Shown here in pieces: positions 25,429 to 33,709 of a DNA stretch of 64,000 nt. The DNA comes from RYN-428 sp035551995 (GTDB lineage: Bacteria; Planctomycetota; Phycisphaerae; Tepidisphaerales; Tepidisphaeraceae). Positions within the stretch are counted from its first letter, which is position 1. Each line of letters opens with the position of its first letter. The stretch spans positions 49,853 through 113,852 of the forward strand of contig DASZME010000032.1 in NCBI GenBank assembly GCA_035551995.1. The letters are read 5' to 3'. Position numbers and translations under genes: made by a program. The notes under the pieces were generated by a model, which was not told the DNA's origin, did no database searches, and was given only the letters and a program-made list of their open reading frames with translations.

Positions 25429-26391
25429 ATGAAAGCGGTGCGCGTTTATCAGTTCGGCGGTCCTGAAGTATTGAAAGTCGAAGACGTCGCCGATCCGGTC
25501 GCGGGGCCGGGGCAGGTGGTCGTGAAAGTCGCGGCCATCGGAATCAATCCGGTGGAGACATACATCCGAGCCGGGAAGTACGGCCCCATGAAATTTCCCT
25601 ACACGCCCGGCCCCGACGCCGCCGGCGTTATCCAGTCCGTCGGCGCCGGCGTCACTTCCGTCGAGCCGGGCGATCGCGTTTACACCCACGCGACAGTCAC
25701 CGGCGCCTACGCCGAGAAAGTTTTGTGTAACGAGTCGCACGTTCATCCGCTACCCGCGCACACGACATTTCAGCAAGGCGCGGCGCTGGGCGTTCCGTAT
25801 GCGACGTCGCATCGCGCGTTGTTCCATCGAGCCAAACCCATCGCCGGCGAGACCCTCCTCGTTCACGGCGCCAGCGGCGGCGTCGGAATCGCCAGTGTGC
25901 AATTCGCCCGCGCCTTCGGCCTCACCGTCATCGGCACCGCCGGGACTGACGAAGGAATCAAACTCGTCCGAGAAGAAGGCGCACACCACGCATTGAATCA
26001 TCACGATCCCAAGTATCTCGAAGAACTGATGCAACTCACCGGCGGCCGCGGCGTCGATATTATTCTCGAAATGGCGTCTCACACCAATCTCGGCAAAGAC
26101 CTGACCGTGCTGGCCAAATACGGCCGGGTCATCGTGATCGGCAGCCGCGGTCCGGTGGAGATTACGCCGCGGGACGGCATGGGCCGCGACGCCGATATCC
26201 GCTGCATGACGTTGATGAACGCCAGCGAGACCGATCTGCGCGGCATTCACCAGGCGATCATCGCCGGCCTGGAAAACAAATCCTTGCGGCCCATTATCGG
26301 CAAGGAGTTCAAGCTCTCCGATATCGCCAAGGCCCATGAAGCGGTGATGGAGTCCGGATCGTACGGGAAGATCGTGGTGGTTCCCGGGTAA
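25429..26391 (+). CDS. NADPH:quinone reductase (zeta-crystallin-like MDR family)
   Basis: 320 aa. A GroES-like N-terminal domain (GGPEVLKVEDV, GINPVETYIRAGKY, PGPDAAGVIQSVG) precedes a Rossmann domain with HGASGGVGIASVQFARAFG (about 142-160). Zinc ligands of alcohol dehydrogenases are absent. It most likely reduces quinones or enones with NADPH in the cytoplasm. AAGGAG 6 bp before the ATG supports the start at 25429. It is divergent from murD and appears monocistronic. Confidence 0.9.
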   Translation: MKAVRVYQFGGPEVLKVEDVADPVAGPGQVVVKVAAIGINPVETYIRAGKYGPMKFPYTPGPDAAGVIQSVGAGVTSVEPGDRVYTHATVTGAYAEKVLCNESHVHPLPAHTTFQQGAALGVPYATSHRALFHRAKPIAGETLLVHGASGGVGIASVQFARAFGLTVIGTAGTDEGIKLVREEGAHHALNHHDPKYLEELMQLTGGRGVDIILEMASHTNLGKDLTVLAKYGRVIVIGSRGPVEITPRDGMGRDADIRCMTLMNASETDLRGIHQAIIAGLENKSLRPIIGKEFKLSDIAKAHEAVMESGSYGKIVVVPG

Positions 26392-26602
26392 CGCGTCGAA
26401 GTCTTATGACGAAATCGCCCGGCACAGCGTGACTGCCGCAAATCGATCCCTCGTTGAATCTTACCTCGGCGTTCGCCCCGAAACGATCGGACGACTTGTC
26501 GACCGCGCTCGGCATGACTCGCGTTTCAGCCCATCGGCCGAGTGTTGAACGGAATCGAGGAGCGAATGGCAAAGCGGGGATACCCACAATAGAATCATTT
26601 GC

Positions 26603-27265
26603 ATGACTGCCCTTGGCTCATCTGCTTCCGTGCCGCCGCCGTCGCGAAAATTTGTCAACGCGGCGGAGTGGCATCACGCGCTGGGCGATGTTCCGCTAGC
26701 GCGAATCATCGTTGATCCCCCACCGGGAACCGCGACAGAAGCTGACCTGCTGCGTCTGGTCGAACACGACAAGCGGCTCTGCGAACTGATTGACGGAACA
26801 CTGGTGGAGAAGGCCATGGGATTCTGGGAAGGGCAGATCACCGCGCAATTGATTGGCATCCTGGTAAATTTTGTGAGTCCTCGCGGTCTTGGCAGTATCT
26901 TCGCGCCTGACAGCACAATGCGAATGCGTTCGGGTCATGTGCGCCTGCCGGATGTTTCATTCATCGCAAGGCAGCGCATGCCGAAAACCAGGGAAGCCAT
27001 TCCCACCGTCGCTCCGGATCTGGCTGTGGAAGTCCTCAGCGAGAGCAACACCACGCGAGAAATCGCTCTGAAATTACGCGAATATTTTCAGTCCGGCACG
27101 CGATTGGCGTGGGTCATCGACCCCCAGCATCGCACGGTCGCCGTATATCGCGGCGGCGGCGAGCCGACGATGGTGCACAATGAACAGGGAACCTTGGACG
27201 GTGAAGAGGTACTGCCGGAATTGAGAATCGCGATCGCGGATCTTTTTAGGGATGTGCCGCGGTGA
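26603..27265 (+). CDS. Uma2-family putative endonuclease
   Basis: 220 aa. The fold is PD-(D/E)XK-like: ELIDGTLVEKAMGFWEGQI, RLPDVSFIARQRMP (catalytic Asp), APDLAVEVLS (Glu) and LKLREYFQSGTRLAWVIDP. The family is abundant in planctomycetes and cyanobacteria and often occurs near transposable DNA, but its biological role is unsettled. Cytoplasmic. Compare the broken copy at 15225, which belongs to another subgroup (they share little beyond the core). Confidence 0.88.
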   Translation: MTALGSSASVPPPSRKFVNAAEWHHALGDVPLARIIVDPPPGTATEADLLRLVEHDKRLCELIDGTLVEKAMGFWEGQITAQLIGILVNFVSPRGLGSIFAPDSTMRMRSGHVRLPDVSFIARQRMPKTREAIPTVAPDLAVEVLSESNTTREIALKLREYFQSGTRLAWVIDPQHRTVAVYRGGGEPTMVHNEQGTLDGEEVLPELRIAIADLFRDVPR

Positions 27266-27529
27266 TGGCGTCCGCGTTTTTTCCGTCTACTGAAATCGCG
27301 TCCTCCAATTGCACGAGCACTTAATTTCACGGAGCTAACGTCATCCGTCGGCGCGCTCCTTCTGGACAACGTCTCAATCACGGCGGCGTCCGATCCCGGC
27401 CCTCTGGCGTTGATCCTTCCGCGCGCCGTGCTTTTGGCGCTTTCCCAAAAGCCGTTCTTCGACGCCGACAATCTGGCGGATGACGAGGCGGTATTCCATT
27501 AGAGGCGGGAAGGCGGGACCAACTGGCCG

Positions 27530-28588
27530 TCAATACTTCCCGTCCCGAACCTCGAAATGTGTCGGTTTTCCGTGGGACTGGCCGCCTCGGCTCACCCAAT
27601 CCGCGGTCCATCGGACCACCTGCCCCGGCGCCACCGACGGGTATCCGTACAAGCCAAAACAGCGGCCGGCGTTGTTCAAAAACGCAACGCCCGTTTCGCT
27701 TCCCACAAATGTCGGCGGCTTGTTCATGAGACGCCCGAATTCAACGCTCAGGCCGCGCACGCTCAAGGTCTCGGGACCCGTCAAATTCAACACCAGCGGC
27801 GGCGTCGCGACGTCTTCAAACGCCCGGATCGACATCGCGTTGGCGTCGGCCTGCCAGATGGCGTTGAGGTTTCCCATCGAAACGTCGATCGGCTCGCCGC
27901 GCCGAATTCGCTCGGCCATGTCCACCAAAACGCCATAGCGCATTTCGACCGCGTAATTCAGGCGGATGATCGCCATCGGAATCTGCAATGACCGGCTGAA
28001 ATGCTCGAAAATTCGCTCGCGGCCCAGGGCGCTCATCCCATATTCGCCGTTGGGGAACGGATCATGATCTTCGGCGCATCCGCCGGCGTAAACCGGCACC
28101 ATCGGATAGACGTTTCCGGTTGAAAACGCGACGATTCGGCTGTGGCGGAACTTCTGCGCGACCATGCCGGGCAAGTACGCGTTCATCGCCCAAGTGCGGG
28201 CATGCTGGCCGGTGGTTCCGAATTTCATGCCGGCCATATAGACGACGTTGCGAACATCCGGGAGCTTGGAAAGCGACGGCGGATCGAGCAGATCGCACGC
28301 GAGGGGCTCGATGCCGTGGCCGCGAAGTTGATCGGGAAGCTCGCCGGCGGTGAATCGCGAAACGCCGACGACCCGGCGTTGAATCCCCGCGGCGTCGATG
28401 GCTCGTCGAAGCATTCTGGCGAGGGTCGGCCCCATTTTTCCGCCGACGCCGAGGACGATAAAATCGCCGTCGATTTTACGGACCGTTTCGATTACGCCGG
28501 GCGACGGCTCGCTGAGAAGTTCTTCGAGATGTTCGACGTCGCGAATGGAATCGGGGAGAGGTGTTTTGCGCGGTGGGTCGGATGCCAT
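27530..28588 (-). CDS. NAD-dependent epimerase/dehydratase-like protein lacking the catalytic Lys
   Basis: 352 aa. A Rossmann start is clear: FIVLGVGGKMGPTLARMLRR at about 46-65, preceded by a 45-residue N-terminal extension. The extended SDR position that should read YxxxK reads EYGMSALGRERIF: the Tyr is present but the Lys is replaced by Ala, so classic dehydrogenase chemistry is unlikely. It lies head-to-head with the DapA-like gene at 28800 (212 bp between starts) and such pairs suggest a shared sugar-acid or aldolase pathway. Function unknown. Confidence 0.8.
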   Translation of the reverse strand: MASDPPRKTPLPDSIRDVEHLEELLSEPSPGVIETVRKIDGDFIVLGVGGKMGPTLARMLRRAIDAAGIQRRVVGVSRFTAGELPDQLRGHGIEPLACDLLDPPSLSKLPDVRNVVYMAGMKFGTTGQHARTWAMNAYLPGMVAQKFRHSRIVAFSTGNVYPMVPVYAGGCAEDHDPFPNGEYGMSALGRERIFEHFSRSLQIPMAIIRLNYAVEMRYGVLVDMAERIRRGEPIDVSMGNLNAIWQADANAMSIRAFEDVATPPLVLNLTGPETLSVRGLSVEFGRLMNKPPTFVGSETGVAFLNNAGRCFGLYGYPSVAPGQVVRWTADWVSRGGQSHGKPTHFEVRDGKY

Positions 28589-28799
28589 TGATTTTCCCGT
28601 TGATAGCCTCGCACATCAAAGCACCGATTCCGGTTTGACGCAAGCTTTTGCCTCGCGGACGATAGGATAGGCGCGAAATGCCCGTTGGCGGCGGCGCGTG
28701 ATGTTTTTCCCACTCCCGGCTTATGGCGAGCGGGAACAGGCGCCACGTCGCCCCGACGCACAATTGCACCGTTGCGATCGACGTCCCAGGAGAATGTAT

Positions 28800-29852
28800 A
28801 TGATCGACCTCCGCGCGCATCTGCTGAGCGGCCAGGTGATTCCCGCTCACCCGCTGGCGCTGACCGAATCGCGAAAATTCGACGAACGCCGTCAGCGCGC
28901 GCTGACGCGATACTATCTCGCGGCCGGCGCCGGCGGGATCGCCGTGGGCGTGCATACGACGCAGTTCGAGATCCGCCTGCCGCAGTTTGGTCTTCTGCGG
29001 CCGGTGCTGCAATTGGCGTCCCAATCAATCGATGAAGAACTGATCCGTCGTCCGCGCCCGTTCGTGAAAGTGGCCGGCGTGGTCGGCGAGACCGAGCAGG
29101 CGATGGCGGAAGCGGAATTGGCCCGCTCGCTCGGCTACCATGCCGCCCTGCTCAGCCTCGGCAAGCTTCGCGGCGCCGGCGATCAAGAACTATTGCAGCA
29201 TTGCCGGGCGGTGGCCGAGGTAATTCCCGTCATCGGATTTTATCTTCAACCCGCCGCCGGCGGCCGGTTGTTGTCATACCGATTCTGGCGGCAGTTCGCC
29301 GAGATTCCCAATGTCGTCGCGATCAAAATGGCGCCGTTTAACCGGTATCAAAGCCTTGACGTCATCCGCGCGGTCGCCGAGTCCGGGCGAAGCGACATCG
29401 CGCTCTATACCGGCAACGACGACAACATCGTCAACGATCTTCTGACGACGTTCGATTTCGCCGGCCGGCGCCTCCGGATCGTCGGCGGCTTGCTTGGGCA
29501 CTGGGCGGTGTGGACAAAACGAGCCGTCGAACTTCTCGAAGAGATTCATCGCGCGGCGCCGATCGACGGCGGCGCGCCGGACCTGATTTCATCGCGATGG
29601 CTCACGCGCAACGCCGCCGTGACGGACGCGAACGCGGCTTTCTTCGACGCCGCCAATGCGTTTCGCGGTTGCATCGCCGGCATTCATGAAGTTTTGCGCC
29701 GCCAGGGGTTGCTGGCCGGGACGTGGTGCCTGAATCCGGAGGAAAAACTATCGCCGGGGCAGGCCGATGAAATTCGACGCGTTTACAGCGCTTACCCGCA
29801 ACTGAACGACGACGCATTTATCGCCGAGTATGTGGATTCGTGGATGGCCTGA
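28800..29852 (+). CDS. Dihydrodipicolinate synthase-family protein (DapA-like aldolase)
   Basis: 350 aa from ATG 28800, which has AGGAG 7 bp upstream; an ATG two codons earlier is too close to it. The TIM-barrel pattern fits class I aldolases of the DapA family: AGAGGIAVGVHTTQFE, a Schiff-base Lys in NVVAIKMAPFNR, and ALYTGNDDNIVNDL. It is longer than true DapA (about 290), and the active-site YYN motif is not intact, so lysine synthesis is unlikely; a sugar-acid or keto-acid aldolase or lyase is more likely. Cytoplasmic. It is divergent from the 27530 epimerase-like gene. Confidence 0.8.
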   Translation: MIDLRAHLLSGQVIPAHPLALTESRKFDERRQRALTRYYLAAGAGGIAVGVHTTQFEIRLPQFGLLRPVLQLASQSIDEELIRRPRPFVKVAGVVGETEQAMAEAELARSLGYHAALLSLGKLRGAGDQELLQHCRAVAEVIPVIGFYLQPAAGGRLLSYRFWRQFAEIPNVVAIKMAPFNRYQSLDVIRAVAESGRSDIALYTGNDDNIVNDLLTTFDFAGRRLRIVGGLLGHWAVWTKRAVELLEEIHRAAPIDGGAPDLISSRWLTRNAAVTDANAAFFDAANAFRGCIAGIHEVLRRQGLLAGTWCLNPEEKLSPGQADEIRRVYSAYPQLNDDAFIAEYVDSWMA

Positions 29853-30013
29853 AAGCGGCTTGAGGACCCAGGGCCAGCTTGGGACGATCGCCGTAAGTCG
29901 CGATACGGTGGGTTCACCGAAGCATATGGCGTCGGCCGAGTGTTCCGCCGCGGAAAACCGCTCCGGCAACGAAGGGATTCGCTTACGCGCCGGTGGATCT
30001 TCGTGGCTCGTTT

Positions 30014-30175
30014 CTATGCCGCCGCATTGGCCGGGGTGGCCGCTGGCGCGTTGGCCGCCAGCGTAAAATGGAAGGTGGCGCCTCGCTCGATCTGGGCGTC
30101 TGCCCAAATTCGTCCGCCGTGGCGGTTCACGATGCGGCGCACCGTCGCGAGCCCGATGCGGTCTTGAATATTCGT
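30014..30175 (-). pseudogene. Relic of a histidine-kinase ATPase domain
   Basis: About 50 codons on the minus strand read IGLATVRRIVNRHGGRIWA followed by ERGATFHFTLAAN and then a stop. This is the characteristic C-terminal end of HATPase_c domains (GxGLGLAIVRRIVExHGG... GxGATFxFTLP). Upstream sequence does not continue into the domain: the G-box preceding residue is degenerate (QDRIGL for GTGIGL) and the remaining frame breaks down. Confidence 0.65.
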
Positions 30176-30269
30176 GGCGGAACATATGTAGGAATGCGTC
30201 GGAAATAAGTTCCCCGTTTCTTGCGCCGGTGAGCCGCGACGCGAAAGTTCTTTCGGCTGCATTCCTTTG

Positions 30270-30350
30270 GGCACTTTTCACGTCGGTGGAGCGCGCTTCG
30301 ATCGCGAGTCCGGGAAACACGTCCCGCAAGCGGAGACGCTAGACGCAACG
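30270..30350 (+). repeat. Degenerate REP-like repeat
   Basis: Contains GCACTTTTCACGTCGGTGGAGCG and CGTCCCGCAAGCGGAGACGCTAGACGCAACGACGC, which follow the consensus order of the REP family but with several substitutions, including a broken hairpin arm. Confidence 0.5.
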
Positions 30351-30478
30351 ACGCTACAGCAACCTGAAAATGCTCAAGCTACGTATTGGGCTCAGATGGG
30401 AGGTCGGCGCCAGAGCCGTTCACGGCGTCCGATAAACAAGCGCCGAAAGTTATATCCGATCACGTCACGGCGAGGTAT

Positions 30479-31837
30479 CTATCGTGTTGCTTCGATCGCA
30501 TCCGCCGGATGTTTCCAGCCTGCGCGAAATGGACGGCGAAGGAGGGCGGTCGCCTGCGGGTCACCGTTAATCCGGCGATGAACGGGATCATACGCGAGCG
30601 GCCTGCCGAGTTGCATCGAGAGATTCGCGAGGATGCACGACGCGGTCGAAATATGACCCTGTTCGATGTCGGCCATCGGCCGACCGCGCGTTTCGATCGC
30701 GGCAAAAAAGTCTTTCATGTGGGCGCGGGTCGCCGGCGCCCCGCTTAGATCGATATTGGGCTCGGTCAGATCTTCGGGAAATTGTTCCCGCTCGAAAACG
30801 CAATCGCCATGAATCGGTTCGCCTTTGCCTTGCGGAATAAAGTCGTAGCCGTCCATGCCCGCCTTGAGCGTCCCGTTTTCGCCGTGGATGGTGAGCGCCC
30901 AGGGATACTTTGGGTCGGTGGGGTTGCCCCAGGTGCGATGCTGCCAGGTGATGTCGAAGTCGGGATACTCGAAGACGGCGGTTTGCGTATCGGTGATGTT
31001 AGATTTGCCTCCCTTCTGAACGAAAATTCCGCCGGTGGAGCTCACGCGCGTCGGCCAGCCCAGGTCGAGCATGAAGCGGGTGGTGTCGAACATGTGGACG
31101 CACATGTCGCCCAGGATTCCGTTGCCGTACTCCATGAAGGTGCGCCACCAGCGCAGATGAGGCAGGCCGTCGTAAGGACGCAGCGGCGCGGGGCCGGTCC
31201 ACATTTCATAATCGAAAAAATCGGGAACGGCCGCGACCGGCGGATCGCCGTTGGCGCGCATGTGATAGTAACAGCAGAGGTCCACCTGGCCGATCTTCCC
31301 CAGCATCCCCGGCTGGACGATTTTCTTGCGGGCGTCAATCATGTGGGGCATGTTCTTGCGCTGCGTTCCGATCTGCACCACGCGCCCATGCCGGCGCGCC
31401 GCCGCCACCATCGCCTCTCCCTCCAGCACATCCCGACTGATCGGCTTCTGGCAATAAACGTCGGCCCCGCTTTCCACCGCGGCGATCATGTGCAACGAAT
31501 GCCAGTGATCGGGAGAGCCGACCAGCACGACGTCCAGGTCTTTTTCCTTGAGCATCTCCCGGTAATCGCCGTAGGTGCGCGGGGATTTCTTCGATTCCTG
31601 CCGCCGAGACACCATTTCCGCGGCGCCGGCGAGCATGTGCTTATCGACGTCGCAAATCGATACGACTTCGACCGGCGCCACCTGTATCAGGCGAAATAAA
31701 TCGTTCTTGCCGTACCACCCGGCGCCGATCAGCCCCACGCGATACTTCTTCCGCTCAGCTGAAAAGGCCACGGATGATCCCGCTGCCGACATGGCCAGCG
31801 CCGCGGCGCCGGTCTTGAGAAAGTCACGGCGGTTCAT
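30479..31837 (-). CDS. Exported Gfo/Idh/MocA-family oxidoreductase
   Basis: 452 aa. The N-terminus carries a twin-arginine signal (MNRRDFLKTGAAALAMSAAG) placed at ATG 31837, which has AAAGGA upstream. The Rossmann domain follows: RVGLIGAGWYGKNDLFRL, then a CQKPISRDVLEGEAM block (EKP-like Lys) and the C-terminal alpha/beta domain with MWTGPAPLRPYDG and a NGILGDMCVHMFD segment. These enzymes oxidise or reduce sugars using bound NAD(P), and in planctomycetes the exported ones work in the periplasm. The short lipoprotein gene upstream (31910) may share its transcript (72-bp gap). Confidence 0.9.
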   Translation of the reverse strand: MNRRDFLKTGAAALAMSAAGSSVAFSAERKKYRVGLIGAGWYGKNDLFRLIQVAPVEVVSICDVDKHMLAGAAEMVSRRQESKKSPRTYGDYREMLKEKDLDVVLVGSPDHWHSLHMIAAVESGADVYCQKPISRDVLEGEAMVAAARRHGRVVQIGTQRKNMPHMIDARKKIVQPGMLGKIGQVDLCCYYHMRANGDPPVAAVPDFFDYEMWTGPAPLRPYDGLPHLRWWRTFMEYGNGILGDMCVHMFDTTRFMLDLGWPTRVSSTGGIFVQKGGKSNITDTQTAVFEYPDFDITWQHRTWGNPTDPKYPWALTIHGENGTLKAGMDGYDFIPQGKGEPIHGDCVFEREQFPEDLTEPNIDLSGAPATRAHMKDFFAAIETRGRPMADIEQGHISTASCILANLSMQLGRPLAYDPVHRRINGDPQATALLRRPFRAGWKHPADAIEATR

Positions 31838-31909
31838 GGACAATCCTTTCGACCAAGAGATCCGATATCGTTGAATTCATGTTCGCCGCCGTCGATACGT
31901 TGGGCGCCA

Positions 31910-32398
31910 TCACTGGCGCGTCACGTCTTGGATCATCTTCAGCACCTGGGCCGATCGCTCCGGCCGGCGCAGATCGGGATTTGGGTACCAGGGCTGCGGA
32001 TCACTGGGCCGTTCTTCGGTTTCATCGAAGACCGAAACCCGGCTGAGCGTAAGGGGATCATTAAAGTCCGGCAGGACGGTGATCTTAAATCGGGTTCGCT
32101 CGCGCCATCGCCGGGCGATGTGAATCGCCCCTTCGTATTCCTTCCATACTGTGAAAATCGTACCGTCCTGCACGGAATCCACCGTCAGCGACAAAGGCGG
32201 CTCGGGAAGATTCCGCTGGATCAGCTTCACGACTTCCTTGGGCGGCATGTGAATTGTCGCGGACTGCGAAGGATCGAACTTTTCCTGCCGGGCCGCTTTG
32301 GGCTGCTGCCATCCGCATCCGCCGACGGACGCGCCGAGCAGGATCGATCCTGTGAGCGCAAGATGTATTTTCGACCGCGATCCAAGCCATTTCGCCAC
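31910..32398 (-). CDS. Lipoprotein of unknown function
   Basis: 162 aa from a GTG at 32398, chosen because AAGGAG lies 7 bp upstream and the signal starts correctly; a longer start would add a basic stretch with no role. The lipobox is GGCG after the hydrophobic stretch (LALTGSILLGASVGGC). The mature part has TIHMPPKEVVKLIQRN and TRFKITVLPDFNDP and ends with VLKMIQDVTRQ. No family recognised. Probably anchored in a membrane facing the periplasm. It lies between lipA and a Gfo/Idh/MocA gene on the same strand. Confidence 0.65.
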   Translation of the reverse strand: MAKWLGSRSKIHLALTGSILLGASVGGCGWQQPKAARQEKFDPSQSATIHMPPKEVVKLIQRNLPEPPLSLTVDSVQDGTIFTVWKEYEGAIHIARRWRERTRFKITVLPDFNDPLTLSRVSVFDETEERPSDPQPWYPNPDLRRPERSAQVLKMIQDVTRQ

Positions 32399-32524
32399 GA
32401 GATTGCTCCTTCCGCCGTCTGCGCGCCGCACGCGAAAATAACGCATCGCCGCGCGGCCAACACCGTATCCGCCGAAGGCGTGCGTGGCAATGGAGGCTAT
32501 GGATTTGTCGACGCGCCCGCCGGT

Positions 32525-33451
32525 TTACGTCGCCGCGACGTGGGCCTGAACTTGTTTTTCGGCATGGTAGCTGCTGCGCACCAGGGGCCCGGATTCAACG
32601 TGTCGAAACCCTTTCGCCTCGCCGCGAATTTTCCACGCCGCGAACTCGTCGGGATGAACCCACCGCTCCACCGGCAGATGCTTGGCCGTCGGCTGAAGGT
32701 ACTGGCCGAGGGTGAGAATATCGCAGCGGATCGCCGTCAGGTCGTCGATCACCGAATCGGTTTCATCTTCCGTTTCGCCAAGACCCAGCATCATTCCCGT
32801 CTTGGTGACCAGCCCCTGGTCCTTGGCGATTCTGAGAAGCTCCAACGTCCGGCGATATTTGGCCTGCGGACGAACCGTTCGATAAAGCCGCGGGACCGTT
32901 TCGGTATTGTGATTGAGAATGTCCGGCTTCTGGTCCAGCACCGTTTGCAGCGCGTCCCAATTGCCGGCAAAATCAGGAATCAACACCTCGACGCTCGTTC
33001 CCGGCGATTGCAGGCGTATCTGGCGGATCGTCTCGGCCCACACGCCCGCGCCGCCGTCGGGAAGCTCGTCGCGATTGACGCTGGTGACCACCGTGTGCTT
33101 GAGATTCATGGTGGCCACCGCCAGGCCAACCCGCGCCGGCTCGTCCAGATCGAGCGTCGGCGGCCGACCCGTCGCGATATGACAGAACCCGCACGACCGC
33201 GTGCAGACGTCGCCGAGAATCATCAGCGTCGCCGTCCCCGCGGCCCAGCACTCGCCCATGTTCGGGCATTTGGCGGATTGGCAGACGGTGTGAAGCCGCT
33301 GGTCGTTGACGAGATTCAGCAGCTTGATGAATTCCTGGCCGCCGGGCATTTTCATCTTGAGCCACGACGGCTTACGGCCGACGCCGGGGCGGGGAATTTC
33401 CTCGGCGCCCGACGGATCGGAAAGAACGAGATGATTGAGTGAAAGTCCCAT
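32525..33451 (-). CDS. lipA: Lipoyl synthase
   Basis: 308 aa from ATG 33451, the usual LipA length; the frame continues upstream without LipA homology. It inserts two sulfur atoms into octanoyl groups to make lipoate. Both iron-sulfur clusters are visible: auxiliary cluster Cys57, Cys62 and Cys68 in CQSAKCPNMGEC, and radical-SAM cluster Cys83, Cys87 and Cys90 in CTRSCGFC. The C-terminal RSSYHAE motif closes the family pattern. Cytoplasmic. lipB is not in the window. Confidence 0.97.
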   Translation of the reverse strand: MGLSLNHLVLSDPSGAEEIPRPGVGRKPSWLKMKMPGGQEFIKLLNLVNDQRLHTVCQSAKCPNMGECWAAGTATLMILGDVCTRSCGFCHIATGRPPTLDLDEPARVGLAVATMNLKHTVVTSVNRDELPDGGAGVWAETIRQIRLQSPGTSVEVLIPDFAGNWDALQTVLDQKPDILNHNTETVPRLYRTVRPQAKYRRTLELLRIAKDQGLVTKTGMMLGLGETEDETDSVIDDLTAIRCDILTLGQYLQPTAKHLPVERWVHPDEFAAWKIRGEAKGFRHVESGPLVRSSYHAEKQVQAHVAAT

Positions 33452-33709
33452 CGGCTGAATCGATCTTAAGGGGCGGGGCGGCGATGGGCAAATCACCCGC
33501 GCGGCTCCCTTTCCACTACATCGGACATGCCGGGTTAGACCCCAAACGAATTTCCTTCCGCGTCGCGGTTCGTTTGATTCTTCGATGGCGGCGTTTTGAT
33601 CGTTTGACACATTGGCAATGAAGTGATAATTTTCTAGCCACTGGGATTGATCTCAAGCATTTAACGGCATGGGTCGCCAGGCAATTCTCTAAGGGTGAGG
33701 AGGACAGCG

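Larger units (their letters stand above)
29853..30478. other. Intergenic region with gene relic and repeat
   Basis: 626 bp without an intact gene. It contains the end of a histidine kinase (30014-30175) and a degenerate REP-like copy (30270-30350). The other open frames here have no family resemblance. Confidence 0.6.

Noticed and set aside
26309..26587. A minus-strand open frame overlapping the 3' end of the quinone reductase
   Set aside because: It has no recognisable domain, overlaps a well-supported gene and is largely Arg/Ser/Pro shadow sequence.
31871..33442. A 523-codon open frame on the plus strand across lipA and the lipoprotein gene
   Set aside because: It is antisense to two well-supported genes, has no family motif and is rich in Arg, Gly and His, as expected from a high-GC shadow frame.
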